In this document: positions 17,894-27,628 of the stretch, in pieces
Layout of the letters: every line of letters starts with the position of its first letter
Position numbering within the stretch: the first letter of the stretch is position 1
Origin: JAKOUL01 sp035378845
GTDB taxonomy: Bacteria > Dictyoglomota > Dictyoglomia > Dictyoglomales > Dictyoglomaceae
DNA: 64,000 nt
Assembly: GCA_035378845.1 (NCBI GenBank)
Contig: DAOSUP010000001.1
Coordinates: 111,390-175,389, forward strand
Direction: 5' to 3'
Position numbers and translations under genes: made by a program
The notes under the pieces: generated by a model
Database searches by the model: none
The model's input: only the letters and a program-made list of their open reading frames with translations
Told to the model about the DNA's origin: nothing

Positions 17894-18466
17894 ATGAAGA
17901 TAGGAATACTTGCTGTTCAAGGTTCTATTATTGAACATAAAAAAATATTGGAAAAAATTGGAGTTGAGACTTCATTAGTAAAAAAAGAGGAGGATTTAGA
18001 AAAGATAAATGGAATAGTACTTCCTGGAGGAGAAAGTACTACTTTTATTACTGTACTTAGTAATTTAGGCATTTTTGAAAAGCTTAAAGAGAAAATATTT
18101 GATGGACTTCCTGTTTTAGCTACTTGTGCTGGGCTTATATTTATCGCAAAAAGGATAGAGAACTACCCTGAGCAGAAAACTCTTGGAGCTCTTGATGTTA
18201 CAATTTCACGAAATGCTTATGGCAGACAAAAGGAGAGTTTCTCTACATATTTAGACATTCCTATTCTAAGAAATGGACCATTTGAAGCTATTTTCATAAG
18301 AGCACCGCAAATCTCAAATGTGGGAAAAAATGTAAAGATTCACGCTTCTTTCAATGGTAAGCCTGTATTTGTAGAGGAGAATAATATCATTGCTTTGACC
18401 TTTCATCCAGAGCTTAGTGATGATACAAGAATTCATGAGTATTTTCTTACAAGGTGTAAAGAATAA
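17894..18466 (+). CDS. pdxT: Pyridoxal 5'-phosphate synthase glutaminase, PdxT subunit
   Basis: The glutaminase (190 residues) that feeds ammonia to PdxS. It is a class I amidotransferase with oxyanion loop LPGGESTTF, nucleophile cysteine in LATCAGLIF, and the His-Glu of the triad in TFHPELSDD. The stop codon overlaps the mcsA ATG by one base, so vitamin B6 synthesis and the arginine-kinase module appear co-transcribed here. Confidence 0.97.
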   Translation: MKIGILAVQGSIIEHKKILEKIGVETSLVKKEEDLEKINGIVLPGGESTTFITVLSNLGIFEKLKEKIFDGLPVLATCAGLIFIAKRIENYPEQKTLGALDVTISRNAYGRQKESFSTYLDIPILRNGPFEAIFIRAPQISNVGKNVKIHASFNGKPVFVEENNIIALTFHPELSDDTRIHEYFLTRCKE

Positions 18467-18912
18467 TGATATGTGATCTCTGCCATAAGAATAAGGCAGA
18501 ATATATATTAGAAGTTAATAACGAAGAAGGAAAAAGGAGATATTCTTTGTGTGAGAGTTGTCTTCAGGAGATTGTAAGAGAAGTTCTTCAATCCTCTATG
18601 CTTTTTGAAAAAGAAATTAAAGATTTAGATAATTGTCCTAAATGTGATAGAGAGTGGGAAGAAATAGAGGAAAGCGGAATAGTTGGATGTTCCTATTGTT
18701 ACGTACATTTTGCAGATAAATTAGAATCTATGATATCCCAATACCATGGTGAAAAAGTCCATAAAGGTAAGGCTCCAAAGAAGACTGTGAAAAAGATGGA
18801 AAACATATTGAGGTATAAGATAGAACTTTCTAAGGCTATAGAAAACGAGGATTATGAGAAAGCAGCTGAGATAAGAGATATTCTACGTAAGTTTGGGAAA
18901 AAGGGTGAATGA
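18466..18912 (+). CDS. mcsA: McsA-type zinc and UVR-motif protein (McsB activator)
   Basis: A 148-residue protein with two pairs of zinc-binding cysteines, CDLCHKN...CESC and CPKC...CSYC, followed by a C-terminal UVR motif (IENEDYEKAAEIRDILRKF). McsA binds and activates the protein arginine kinase McsB and helps deliver substrates to ClpC. It sits directly before mcsB with an ATGA overlap. In Bacillus, ctsR would precede it; here pdxT does. Confidence 0.92.
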   Translation: MICDLCHKNKAEYILEVNNEEGKRRYSLCESCLQEIVREVLQSSMLFEKEIKDLDNCPKCDREWEEIEESGIVGCSYCYVHFADKLESMISQYHGEKVHKGKAPKKTVKKMENILRYKIELSKAIENEDYEKAAEIRDILRKFGKKGE

Positions 18913-19961
18913 AAGAATTTTTTTATAAATATTTGAAATGGATAGGAGAAGGAAATCCATATAGAGAAGTAATATTAAGTACAAGGTTTAGGCTTGCAAG
19001 AAATATTGTTGACTTTCCTTTTCCACCTCAGGCAAGTACGATACAAAGAAAGAGGCTTCTTAATAAAGTGGAGTGGACTCTTAAGAATGAGAGGAATTTG
19101 GCTCAATTTGAACTTTGGAATGTTGAAAAACTTCCAGGGGTTGTACAGGAATCTTTTATTGAAAAGCATTTGATGAGTGATGATCAACTTAATAATTTGT
19201 CTGGTGCTGGACTTATAGTGGATAAAAGTGGTAAACTTAGCATAATGGTTAACGAAGAAGATCATTTTAGATTTCAAGCATTAAGTGGTGGATTTGATAT
19301 AAAAGAAAACTGGGAAGATATACTTTCTTTAGAAGATCTCTTCTCTGAGTATTTTAGTTTTGCTTTTGAGGATAAATTAGGTTATCTCACTTCTTGTATA
19401 ACAAACCTTGGATGTGGACTCCGAGTTTCTTTTCTTGTACATCTTCCAGGACTGGTTTACTCAGGTAGAATTAAGGATTTTCTTAGAAAAATTAGAGCTT
19501 CAAAGATCTTAGTAAGAGGGCTTTATGGAGAAGGCACTAAGGTAATAGCTGGATTTTATCAGATTACTACTCGCTCTTCTTTGGGATATAGTGAAAATCA
19601 ACTTGTAAAAAAGATGGGAGATATTGCTCAAAAAATAGTTCAAGAAGAAATGTTAGCAAGGGAACTCCTATTAGCAGAAGATAAAAGATTGGTTGAAGAT
19701 ATAGTTGGCAGGGCTTTTGGTATATTAAGGCATGCTAAGTATATTAATAGTTTGGAAACTATAAATCTTCTTTCTGATATAAGATTGGGCGTTTCTATTG
19801 GTATTATAGATATGCCTTTAAGAGTATTAGATCTTTTATTAATTTTGACTTTACCAGCTCATGTACAATTAAGAGAGGATAAAGATCTGGCTCCAGAAGA
19901 AAGGGATGGAGTGAGAGCAGACTTATTGCGTGATGTTTTCAAAAGTTATAAAATACATTAG
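18909..19961 (+). CDS. mcsB: Protein arginine kinase McsB
   Basis: A phosphagen-kinase-like enzyme, 350 residues, that phosphorylates arginines on proteins and so tags them for ClpC-ClpP. Phosphagen-kinase signatures are present: VILSTRFRLARNIVDFPFP near the N-terminus, MVNEEDHFRFQAL, the cysteine loop LTSCITNLGCGLRVSF, and VRGLYGEGTKVIAGFYQI with the nucleotide-binding arginine. The segment RDGVRADLLRDVF near the C-terminus holds the RDxxRA phosphoarginine pocket motif in modified form. It forms a tight unit with mcsA and clpC. Confidence 0.95.
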   Translation: MKEFFYKYLKWIGEGNPYREVILSTRFRLARNIVDFPFPPQASTIQRKRLLNKVEWTLKNERNLAQFELWNVEKLPGVVQESFIEKHLMSDDQLNNLSGAGLIVDKSGKLSIMVNEEDHFRFQALSGGFDIKENWEDILSLEDLFSEYFSFAFEDKLGYLTSCITNLGCGLRVSFLVHLPGLVYSGRIKDFLRKIRASKILVRGLYGEGTKVIAGFYQITTRSSLGYSENQLVKKMGDIAQKIVQEEMLARELLLAEDKRLVEDIVGRAFGILRHAKYINSLETINLLSDIRLGVSIGIIDMPLRVLDLLLILTLPAHVQLREDKDLAPEERDGVRADLLRDVFKSYKIH

Positions 19962-19993
19962 GGAGGTGTCATATTTAAGGAGGTGTATAAAAC

Positions 19994-22459
19994 ATGATGG
20001 ATAAACTAACACAGAGAGCATACAGAGTACTACTCTTGGCGCAAGAGGAGGCACGAAGGCTTAATTATTCCACAGTAGGTACGGAACATATTCTCCTGGG
20101 TCTGCTACGTGAGGAGGGAGGAATTGCAGCTCAGGTTTTGATAAATTTGGGTTTAGACCTTAATTACCTTAGGAGTGAAATAGAACGTCTCATAGGACGT
20201 GGTGATGGTACTTCCTATGGCGCACTTCCCTTTACTTCTCGCGCTAAGAAAGTGTTAGAATATGCTTCTGAATCAGCTCAGGAGTTAAATCATAATTATA
20301 TTGGTACAGAACACTTACTCCTTGGACTTCTTAAGGAAGGTGAAGGTGTAGCAGCTCATATTTTAGAAGGTATGGGAGTAAGATTAGAGGATGTTACAGT
20401 TGAGATTTTGAAATTATTAGGCGAACCTATTGATCCCACCAAGATTAGAGGAAAACAGATTTCAACAAATACTAATAGGAAAAAGAGACCAATTACTGCT
20501 ACTCTAGATGAATTTGGTAGAGATCTTACTCAACTTGCTAGGCAAGGGAAATTAGATCCTATTATTGGAAGGGAAAAAGAATTAGAGAGAATTATTCAGA
20601 TATTAAGTAGAAGAACAAAGAATAATCCTGTACTTGTGGGGGAACCGGGTGTCGGTAAGACCGCCGTTGTGGAAGGTCTTGCTCAGAAAATTATAGAAGG
20701 TGATGTTCCTGAAACATTACTTAATAAGAAAATCATTGCTATTGATATGGGAAGTATTGTTGCTGGTACAAAGTATAGAGGAGAATTTGAGGAAAGAATG
20801 CAAAGAATTATTGAAGAAGTGAAGATGGCAAAAGATATAATATTATTTATTGATGAAATTCATACCTTAGTAGGAGCAGGAGCTGCTGAAGGTGCTGTGG
20901 ATGCTGCAAATATCTTGAAACCTTCTTTAGCAAAAGGTGAGATCCAGTTAATTGGAGCCACTACTCCGACCGAATATAGACAATATATAGAAAAAGATGG
21001 TGCTTTAGAAAGGAGACTCCAGCCTGTAATAATAAATGAGCCAACAGCTGAAGAAACGTTAGAAATATTAAAAGGTTTGAGAGAAAAATATGAGATTCAC
21101 CATAGGGTAAAGGTTCTGGATGAGACATTAGAGGAAGCTGTGAAACTCTCGGTTAGGTATATTACTGATAGATTTTTACCTGATAAGGCTATCGATGTGA
21201 TTGACGAAGCATCAGCAAGGGTAAGGCTAAAAAGACCAAAATCTACTGCTCATAGTAATTTAGAATTAGAACTTGCAAGAATAAGAGAGCAGAAAGAGAT
21301 TGCTATTAGGAATCAGGCTTTTGAAAGAGCAGCTCAATTAAGAGATGAAGAAAGAAAAGTTGAAGAGTACCTAAAGAATTTTTTAGAGACCACATCTTCT
21401 GAAAAGGTAGGAGTTGTTACACCAGAAGATGTAGCTCAAGTCGTAGCTATCTGGACTGGAATTCCTGTAGCGCAACTTCTTATGGAGGAAAGAGAGAGGC
21501 TCCTTAGAATGGAAGAAGAGCTTCATAAGAGGATTATTTCTCAAGATGATGCTGTAAGTGTAGTTTCAAGAGCTATCAGGAGATCAAGGTCTGGTTTAAA
21601 GGATCCTCGGAAGCCTATAGGAGGTTTTATGTTCCTTGGTCCAACAGGTGTAGGGAAGACTGAGCTTGCAAGGGCTTTAGCTGAATACTTATTTGGAAAT
21701 GAGAATGCATTAATAAGACTTGATATGTCAGAGTATATGGAGAAATACTCAGTATCAAGGCTTATTGGAGCACCTCCTGGATATGTAGGATATGAGGAAG
21801 GTGGACAGCTTACTGAAAAAGTTCATAGAAGACCTTATTCTGTAATTTTATTTGATGAGATAGAAAAGGCACATAGTGATGTGTTTAATATTCTATTGCA
21901 AATAATGGATGAGGGTCAACTTACTGATGGACATGGAAGAAGAGTAGATTTTAGAAATACAATTCTAATAATGACATCTAATTTTGGGGCAGAGTACTTT
22001 AAGCAAGAGTCGTCATTTGGTTTTGCATCTAAGGAAGATAGAGAAAAATCTTTTGAAAAGACAAGAGATTTAATACTAAGTGAAATGAAAAAATATTTTA
22101 GACCAGAGTTTTTAAATAGACTTGATGATATTGTATTCTTTAAACCTCTTACAAGAGAAGATCTAAGAAAGATTATAGATCTCCTCTTGAAGCCAATTAC
22201 TGAAAGAATTAAGGAAAAGAACTTGGATCTTGAGATAGGTGATGAAACTAAGCAATTTCTCTTAGATAAGGGGTATGACCCTCAATATGGAGCAAGACCT
22301 CTCAAGAGGACTATTCAATATTATATAGAAGATCCATTAGCAGAGTTTATACTTGAAGGAGACTTTAATGAAGGTGACATAATAAAAGCTGAATTAGATA
22401 AAGATAATCAAAAAGTTGAATTCAAAAAAATAACTTTAGTAAAGGAGCATTCTCAGTAA
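19994..22459 (+). CDS. clpC: ClpC AAA+ unfoldase
   Basis: An 821-residue Hsp100 chaperone that unfolds substrates for ClpP. In order: two N-terminal Clp repeats (about 1-145) that bind phosphoarginine or adaptors, D1 ATPase (GEPGVGKT, about 215), a middle UVR-like M-domain (REQKEIAIRNQAFERAAQLRDEE reduced here to its key REQK...RAAQLRD), D2 ATPase (GPTGVGKTELARALAEYLFG) and a D2-small domain. ATG 19994 follows a perfect AAGGAGGTG (19977-19985); a second in-frame ATG follows at once. The kinase genes mcsAB directly upstream support the phosphoarginine degradation route. Confidence 0.98.
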   Translation: MMDKLTQRAYRVLLLAQEEARRLNYSTVGTEHILLGLLREEGGIAAQVLINLGLDLNYLRSEIERLIGRGDGTSYGALPFTSRAKKVLEYASESAQELNHNYIGTEHLLLGLLKEGEGVAAHILEGMGVRLEDVTVEILKLLGEPIDPTKIRGKQISTNTNRKKRPITATLDEFGRDLTQLARQGKLDPIIGREKELERIIQILSRRTKNNPVLVGEPGVGKTAVVEGLAQKIIEGDVPETLLNKKIIAIDMGSIVAGTKYRGEFEERMQRIIEEVKMAKDIILFIDEIHTLVGAGAAEGAVDAANILKPSLAKGEIQLIGATTPTEYRQYIEKDGALERRLQPVIINEPTAEETLEILKGLREKYEIHHRVKVLDETLEEAVKLSVRYITDRFLPDKAIDVIDEASARVRLKRPKSTAHSNLELELARIREQKEIAIRNQAFERAAQLRDEERKVEEYLKNFLETTSSEKVGVVTPEDVAQVVAIWTGIPVAQLLMEERERLLRMEEELHKRIISQDDAVSVVSRAIRRSRSGLKDPRKPIGGFMFLGPTGVGKTELARALAEYLFGNENALIRLDMSEYMEKYSVSRLIGAPPGYVGYEEGGQLTEKVHRRPYSVILFDEIEKAHSDVFNILLQIMDEGQLTDGHGRRVDFRNTILIMTSNFGAEYFKQESSFGFASKEDREKSFEKTRDLILSEMKKYFRPEFLNRLDDIVFFKPLTREDLRKIIDLLLKPITERIKEKNLDLEIGDETKQFLLDKGYDPQYGARPLKRTIQYYIEDPLAEFILEGDFNEGDIIKAELDKDNQKVEFKKITLVKEHSQ

Positions 22460-22468
22460 ATTATGTAG

Positions 22469-23830
22469 ATGACAAAAATTAAGACAAAATTTGTATGTCA
22501 AGTATGTGGATATGAAAGTATAAGGTGGCTTGGCAGATGTCCTAACTGTCAAAGTTGGAATTCTTTTTTAGAAATTTCTGAAAAAGAAGAGAGGGTATTA
22601 GAAGATAAGACAGATTTAAAAGTTGTAACTATTGAAGAAATAGAGGAAGAAAGTGCAAGAAGATTAGAGACAGATTTTAAGAGTTTTGATCAACTTCTTG
22701 GAGGGGGAATTGTAGAGGGGGCTTTAATTCTTTTAGGGGGAGAACCTGGTATTGGTAAATCTACCTTTCTTCTTCAGATTGCTCTTTCTTTACAGAGAAG
22801 GGGGAATAAAGTTTTATATATATCTGCAGAAGAATCATTACCCCAAATTAGTCTTAGATTAAAAAGATTATATTCAGGTAAAATTGATATTAATTTTACT
22901 ACTGAAAAAGATATAGATGTAATTATCCCTTTTATTGAGAAAGAGAAACCACCAGTAGTAATTGTTGATTCTATTCAAACGGTTTATTCCTCCGAGTTCC
23001 CAACCTCTCCTGGGAATGTGGTTCAAGTTAGAGAATGTACTATAAAACTTATGAATTTAGCCAAGAAAGCTGGAATCTCAATATTTCTTATAAGTCATAT
23101 AACTAAAGAGGGAGATATTGCAGGTCCTAAATTATTAGAACACTTAGTTGATGTGGTTTTATATTTTGAGGGAGAAAGATATCATGATCTAAGAGTTTTA
23201 AGAGCTATAAAAAATAGATTTGGGCCTACAAATGATTTGGCTTTGTATGAAATGAAAGAGGAAGGATTGATAGAAGTAGCAGATATATCAGAAAGGTTCT
23301 TAGAAAATAGGAATAAAGATATATCTGGATCTGTTGTTGTACCTGTAATGGAAGGCACAAGACCAATTTTAGTAGAGTTTCAAGCTCTTGTAAGTAAAAC
23401 AAATACTTCTTATCCTCGGAGGATAGCATCTGGGATAGATTTAAATAAATTAATCTTAATTCTTGCTATTCTTGAAAAAAAGCTACGCCTTAACTTCTTA
23501 GATAAAGATGTATTTTTTAATGTAGTTGGAGGAGTAAGAGTAGATGAGCCTGCAGCAGATCTTGGTATTGCTCTCGCAGTTTTTTCTGCTTTGGTAGATA
23601 AACCTTTTCCAAACGATACAGTTGCAGTAGGTGAGCTTGGACTTGGGGGAGAAGTAAGGTCTATAGGGAATCTTGAGAAAAGAGTAAGAGAGGCTACAAA
23701 ACTTGGTTTCTCTAAAATTTTAGTTCCTAAGAATGTAAAGATTAAAGATAGAAATATGGAGTTTATCCAGGTTTCTCACATATATGAAGGTATATCAAAA
23801 GTTTGGGGAGAGGGAGGATGGCGGACTTAA
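22469..23830 (+). CDS. radA: DNA repair protein RadA (Sms)
   Basis: A 453-residue RecA-like DNA branch-migration helicase used in recombinational repair. It has an N-terminal zinc finger (CQVCGYE...GRCPNCQSWNSF), Walker A GGEPGIGKST, the RadA-specific KNRFGPTNDLALYEM, and a C-terminal Lon-protease-like domain without the active site (GVRVDEPAADLGIALAVFSAL). SD support for ATG 22469 is weak, so it is probably translated by coupling with clpC. The order clpC - radA - disA matches Bacillus. Confidence 0.96.
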   Translation: MTKIKTKFVCQVCGYESIRWLGRCPNCQSWNSFLEISEKEERVLEDKTDLKVVTIEEIEEESARRLETDFKSFDQLLGGGIVEGALILLGGEPGIGKSTFLLQIALSLQRRGNKVLYISAEESLPQISLRLKRLYSGKIDINFTTEKDIDVIIPFIEKEKPPVVIVDSIQTVYSSEFPTSPGNVVQVRECTIKLMNLAKKAGISIFLISHITKEGDIAGPKLLEHLVDVVLYFEGERYHDLRVLRAIKNRFGPTNDLALYEMKEEGLIEVADISERFLENRNKDISGSVVVPVMEGTRPILVEFQALVSKTNTSYPRRIASGIDLNKLILILAILEKKLRLNFLDKDVFFNVVGGVRVDEPAADLGIALAVFSALVDKPFPNDTVAVGELGLGGEVRSIGNLEKRVREATKLGFSKILVPKNVKIKDRNMEFIQVSHIYEGISKVWGEGGWRT

Positions 23831-24876
23831 AAAAGTTTACGGTTCAGGCTCTAAAAGTTGTAGCACCAGGCACCCTTTTAAGAGAGAGCTTAGAACAGAT
23901 CGTAAAAGCAAAAACTGGTGCTCTTATAGTAATATGTGATATAGATAAGCTCAAACCTATTATGAATGGGGGATTTCCTTTAGATATTGAGTTTACACCT
24001 AATAGGCTCTACGAACTTTCAAAAATGGATGGAGCTATGATTCTTAGCAAAGATTGTAAAAGAATACTTTTTGCAAATGTAATTTTGCTTCCTGATCCTA
24101 ATATTCAGTCTATGGAAACAGGGGCGAGACATGCTACTGCGGAAAGGGTAGCAAAACAAATAGGATGTCTTGTTATAAGTGTATCTCAGAGAAAAGATAC
24201 GATTACTCTTTTCCAAAATGATTGGAAGTACGTTTTGAGAGATGTGGAAGAAATACTAACTAAAGCATCTCAAGCTCTTCAGACCATGGAAAGATACAGA
24301 AATATATATGACAATCTTCTACAAAGATTAAATAGCTTGGAACTTGAAAATCAGGTGAATTTATATGAGGTTTTATTATTCCTCCACCGAGCTTATATGC
24401 TTTTTACCATAGGCAAAGAGGTAGAAAATTATCTTATTGAATTGGGTACCGAGGGAAGACTTATTGAAACTCAGCTTGAAGCACTTCTTACTGGTGTAAA
24501 AGACGAAACTATTCTTGTAATAAAGGATTATGCAAGGGGAGAAGCTAATAATGAAGAGATTTTTAAAAGACTTATAGATAATTTTAAAGGAAACTTTCAA
24601 GAGTTTTCATCAATTGCAGGAGAGATTCTTGGGTATAAAAAAGAAGATGTGGAACTTAATATTGTTGTTACTCCCAGAGGATACAGAATACTTAGTAAAA
24701 TGACTTCTGTCCCAGCTTCTGTTGTAGAGAATATTGTTAAGTATTTTGGCAATTTACCAAAGATTCTTGAAAGTAGTTTTGAGGATTTAGATAATATTGA
24801 AGGAATTGGGGGGGTGAGAGCTAAAAAGATAAGAGAAGGTTTAACGAGATTGCAAAGATTATCAGGTGCTTTTTAA
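23818..24876 (+). CDS. disA: Diadenylate cyclase DisA
   Basis: DNA-integrity-scanning diadenylate cyclase (352 residues), making c-di-AMP from two ATP and scanning for branched DNA. The DAC active-site motifs are intact: MDGAMILSKD and TGARHATAERVAKQ. The C-terminus carries a helix-hairpin-helix (LDNIEGIGGVRAKKIREGL) for DNA junctions. ATG 23818 has GGGGAG seven bases upstream (23805-23810); an in-frame TTG at 23803 gives an unlikely MGRGR leader. It overlaps radA by 13 bases. Confidence 0.96.
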   Translation: MADLKKFTVQALKVVAPGTLLRESLEQIVKAKTGALIVICDIDKLKPIMNGGFPLDIEFTPNRLYELSKMDGAMILSKDCKRILFANVILLPDPNIQSMETGARHATAERVAKQIGCLVISVSQRKDTITLFQNDWKYVLRDVEEILTKASQALQTMERYRNIYDNLLQRLNSLELENQVNLYEVLLFLHRAYMLFTIGKEVENYLIELGTEGRLIETQLEALLTGVKDETILVIKDYARGEANNEEIFKRLIDNFKGNFQEFSSIAGEILGYKKEDVELNIVVTPRGYRILSKMTSVPASVVENIVKYFGNLPKILESSFEDLDNIEGIGGVRAKKIREGLTRLQRLSGAF

Positions 24877-24938
24877 AATAGATTGATTTGTTTTAAGGAT
24901 TTATTTTTTTAAATATATTTATGGGGGACTAAATCTTT

Positions 24939-25751
24939 ATGAAGAGAAATTGGAAGTTATTATTGATAGTGGGTACATTTATCCTATTTTTAGGACTTTT
25001 TTTAACGTCTCTTTTTATGGTACTTAGAGAAAATAGAAGTTGGATTTCAATTTTCAATTTATTCCTTACCTCTATTGTTTTTGTAATGTTTCTAATAATT
25101 TTTAGGAAGTTCAAATTCTTTGATTTTTCAAATTTCCCATCCATAAAAATTCTTGATACAAGCGTCATAATAGATGGAAGAATTGTGGATATTTTGAAGA
25201 CCAATTTTATAGAAGGGAAGATTGTTATTCCCCGGTTTGTTTTAAAAGAGCTTCAACAACTTGCTGATTCTTCTGAATCTCTTAAGAAGAATAGAGGAAG
25301 ATTTGGTTTAGATAATCTTAGCCAAGTGAGAAAAGAATTGGAAGATCGGGTAATGATTTTAGATACAGATTTTCCTAAGGTTCAAAGTGTGGATACAAAG
25401 CTTGTTAAACTTGCGAAAAGTCTTGGTGGGAAAATTGTAACCAATGATTATGGGTTAAACAAGCTTGCAAAGATAGAGGGAATAACAGTCTTGAATATTA
25501 ATGAACTTGCTAATGCTGTTAAACCTATTTATCTTCCAGGGGAAGAATTAGCTTTAAGTATTATAAAAGAGGGTAAGGAAGCAGGACAGGGAGTTGCTTA
25601 TCTTGATGATGGGACTATGGTGGTTGTTGAGAATGGGAAAAAATATATAGGTCAGACTATCAAAGTTGCAGTTACAAGTGTTTTCCAAACAGCTGCTGGA
25701 AGACTTATTTTTGGTAGGGTAAAAGAGGATAAAGAGTCTTGGAAAAAATAG
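24939..25751 (+). CDS. Membrane-anchored PIN/TRAM-domain protein (YacL-like)
   Basis: A 270-residue protein. Two N-terminal membrane helices (about 5-27 and 33-52) precede a PIN nuclease-like domain (KILDTSVIIDGRIVDI, IVTNDYGLNKLAKI with conserved acidic residues) and a C-terminal TRAM RNA-binding domain (GQGVAYLDDGTMVVVENG). Bacillus YacL holds the same position after disA. A membrane-tethered RNase role is inferred. The gene has a GGGGGA site at 24923-24928. Confidence 0.92.
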   Translation: MKRNWKLLLIVGTFILFLGLFLTSLFMVLRENRSWISIFNLFLTSIVFVMFLIIFRKFKFFDFSNFPSIKILDTSVIIDGRIVDILKTNFIEGKIVIPRFVLKELQQLADSSESLKKNRGRFGLDNLSQVRKELEDRVMILDTDFPKVQSVDTKLVKLAKSLGGKIVTNDYGLNKLAKIEGITVLNINELANAVKPIYLPGEELALSIIKEGKEAGQGVAYLDDGTMVVVENGKKYIGQTIKVAVTSVFQTAAGRLIFGRVKEDKESWKK

Positions 25752-26425
25752 TAGGTATTATTGTTGGAGCTGGCAAAAGTAAAAGATTTGGAAATGATAA
25801 ACTTTTGGAGAACTTAGAAGGAAAGCCTATTATTTACTATTCTATTAATACCTTGGGGAAGATTGCGGAAATAGATGAGATAATATTAGTTGCAAGAGAG
25901 GAAAATATCCCTTGGCTTGAAGAGAAGTTAATAGAATGGGACTTTAATAAGGTCTCAATGATAGTTGCTGGAGGAGAAGAAAGGCAAGAATCTGTTTATA
26001 ATGGATTAAAATCTATCAATGGTTTATGTGAATTTGTACTAATACATGATGCTGCAAGACCATTAGTCTCATCAGAAAAAGTGAAAGGTCTGATAAATTT
26101 TTGCATAAAAAATAGAGTAGGAGGCGTTTTAGGAACTCCTGTGAAGGATACTATTAAACTGGTAGATGAGCATAAAAAAATAAAAAGTACCCTTGAGAGA
26201 AATAAACTTTGGAGTATCCGAACGCCTCAAATGTTTCCATACTCATGGATTATAGAAGCCCATGAAAGAGCAAGGAGAGATAATTTTTTAGGTACTGATG
26301 ATGCAGTTTTACTGGAACGATTGGGCTATTCTGTTTATATAGTAGAAGATGATTTCTTCAATATAAAACTTACTACAAAAGAGGACCTATTATGGATGGA
26401 ATGGTGGTTGCAAAAATCCGAATAG
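25739..26425 (+). CDS. ispD: 2-C-methyl-D-erythritol 4-phosphate cytidylyltransferase
   Basis: A 228-residue MEP-pathway cytidylyltransferase, third step, adding CMP from CTP. The nucleotide loop GAGKSKRFG (usually GxGxRxG) and the motif HDAARPLVSSE are intact; ATTKEDLLWMEW-type residues end the protein (here TTKEDLL). The start is TTG 25739 inside the end of the PIN/TRAM gene (13-base overlap), with no better ATG upstream. It precedes ispF with a 34-base overlap, the usual pairing. Confidence 0.96.
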   Translation: MEKIVGIIVGAGKSKRFGNDKLLENLEGKPIIYYSINTLGKIAEIDEIILVAREENIPWLEEKLIEWDFNKVSMIVAGGEERQESVYNGLKSINGLCEFVLIHDAARPLVSSEKVKGLINFCIKNRVGGVLGTPVKDTIKLVDEHKKIKSTLERNKLWSIRTPQMFPYSWIIEAHERARRDNFLGTDDAVLLERLGYSVYIVEDDFFNIKLTTKEDLLWMEWWLQKSE

Positions 26426-26889
26426 GATTTGGTTATGATGTGCATCCTTTTGAAGAGGGAAGAGAGCTTATTATTGGTGGAGTAAAAATTCCATATGAGA
26501 AAGGATTAAAAGGACATTCTGATGGAGATGTATTAATTCATGCTATTGTAGATGCTTTACTTGGTGCTTCTTCTTTACCTGATATTGGCTATTTTTTCCC
26601 TGATACAGAGCCTTCTTTAAAAGGAATTTCAAGTTTATATATTTTGGAGAAGGTAAAAAATATTCTTCTGGAAAAAAGGGTTTATATAATAAATATAGAT
26701 TCAGTAATTGTTGCTGAGGAGCCTAAGATTTTACCTTATAGAGATCTTATTATAGAAAAGATTATCGCTACTTTGGAAATTGAAAGAGAAAAATTTAATG
26801 TGAAAGCTACTACTAATGAAAAACTTGGTTTTGTTGGTAGAAAAGAAGGAATTGCTGCTTTTGCGGTAGCGCTAATATCTTATAAGTGA
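26392..26889 (+). CDS. ispF: 2-C-methyl-D-erythritol 2,4-cyclodiphosphate synthase
   Basis: The MEP-pathway cyclase, 165 residues, zinc-dependent and trimeric. Signatures: RIGFGYDVHPFEEGRELIIGG, GLKGHSDGDVLIHAIVDALLGA with the metal-binding Asp/His, DIGYFFPDTEP and VKATTNEKLGFVGR. ATG 26392 has GAGGA six bases upstream; ATG 26401 or GTG 26404 are alternatives giving a more typical short N-terminus. It overlaps ispD. Confidence 0.97.
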   Translation: MDGMVVAKIRIGFGYDVHPFEEGRELIIGGVKIPYEKGLKGHSDGDVLIHAIVDALLGASSLPDIGYFFPDTEPSLKGISSLYILEKVKNILLEKRVYIINIDSVIVAEEPKILPYRDLIIEKIIATLEIEREKFNVKATTNEKLGFVGRKEGIAAFAVALISYK

Positions 26890-26908
26890 TATTAAGTAGG
26901 AGTTGTTT

Positions 26909-27628
26909 ATGGAAGAAAAAATTTTTGGCAAAAATGCTGTTTTAGAAGCTTTAAAAAGTAATATAAGTATTAGTAAGGTTTCTATTGCCAAAAATATACA
27001 TTTTGATAAAAAGCTTCAAGAGATTGTAAATCTCAGTAAAGAGAGAAATATCCCGATTCAATATGTAGAGAAATCTTGGCTTGATAAGGAATCAGGAGGA
27101 AAATCTCAAGGGGTTGGAGCTTTTCTACTATCTACGCCATATTACTCATGGGAGGATATAGAACCTTCTCTTAATGAGAATAGTATAGTGGTAGTGCTGG
27201 ATCATATACAAGATCCTCATAATTTTGGAGCAATTGCAAGAACATGTGAATTTGTTGGTGTTTCTGCAATAGTAATTCCAAAGGCAAGAAGTGTGGGTTC
27301 TACAACCTCTGCTTTCAAGAGTTCTGCAGGTGCACTTTCTTATATACCTGTGGTAAGAGTTGCAAATATCGTTGAATTCTTAAAAAGATTAAAAGGTGAA
27401 GGATGGTTTATTGTAGGAGCCGATTTAGATACTGAAAATTTCTATAATGAAGTTGTATATAAGACGCCACTTATAGTAGTAGTTGGTAGTGAAGGAGAAG
27501 GACTTCATAGACTTGTAAAGGAATCTTGTGATATTTTAGTAAAGGTTCCTTCTTATGGAAAAGTAGAATCTTTAAATGTTTCTGTGGCTTTAGGAATAAT
27601 TCTTTATAAAATAAGGGAAAAGATATGA
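26909..27628 (+). CDS. rlmB: SpoU-family 23S rRNA 2'-O-methyltransferase, RlmB-like
   Basis: A 239-residue SPOUT methyltransferase that places a 2'-O-methyl group on an rRNA or tRNA ribose. The N-terminal MEEKIFGKNAVLEALK matches the RNA-binding substrate domain. SPOUT motifs are DPHNFGAIARTCEFVG, VVGSEGEGL and VESLNVSVALGIILY. ATG 26909 fits TAGGAG (26897-26902) better than the TTG at 26903. In Bacillus a homologue (YacO) lies in the same cluster, supporting RlmB rather than another SpoU member. Confidence 0.9.
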   Translation: MEEKIFGKNAVLEALKSNISISKVSIAKNIHFDKKLQEIVNLSKERNIPIQYVEKSWLDKESGGKSQGVGAFLLSTPYYSWEDIEPSLNENSIVVVLDHIQDPHNFGAIARTCEFVGVSAIVIPKARSVGSTTSAFKSSAGALSYIPVVRVANIVEFLKRLKGEGWFIVGADLDTENFYNEVVYKTPLIVVVGSEGEGLHRLVKESCDILVKVPSYGKVESLNVSVALGIILYKIREKI

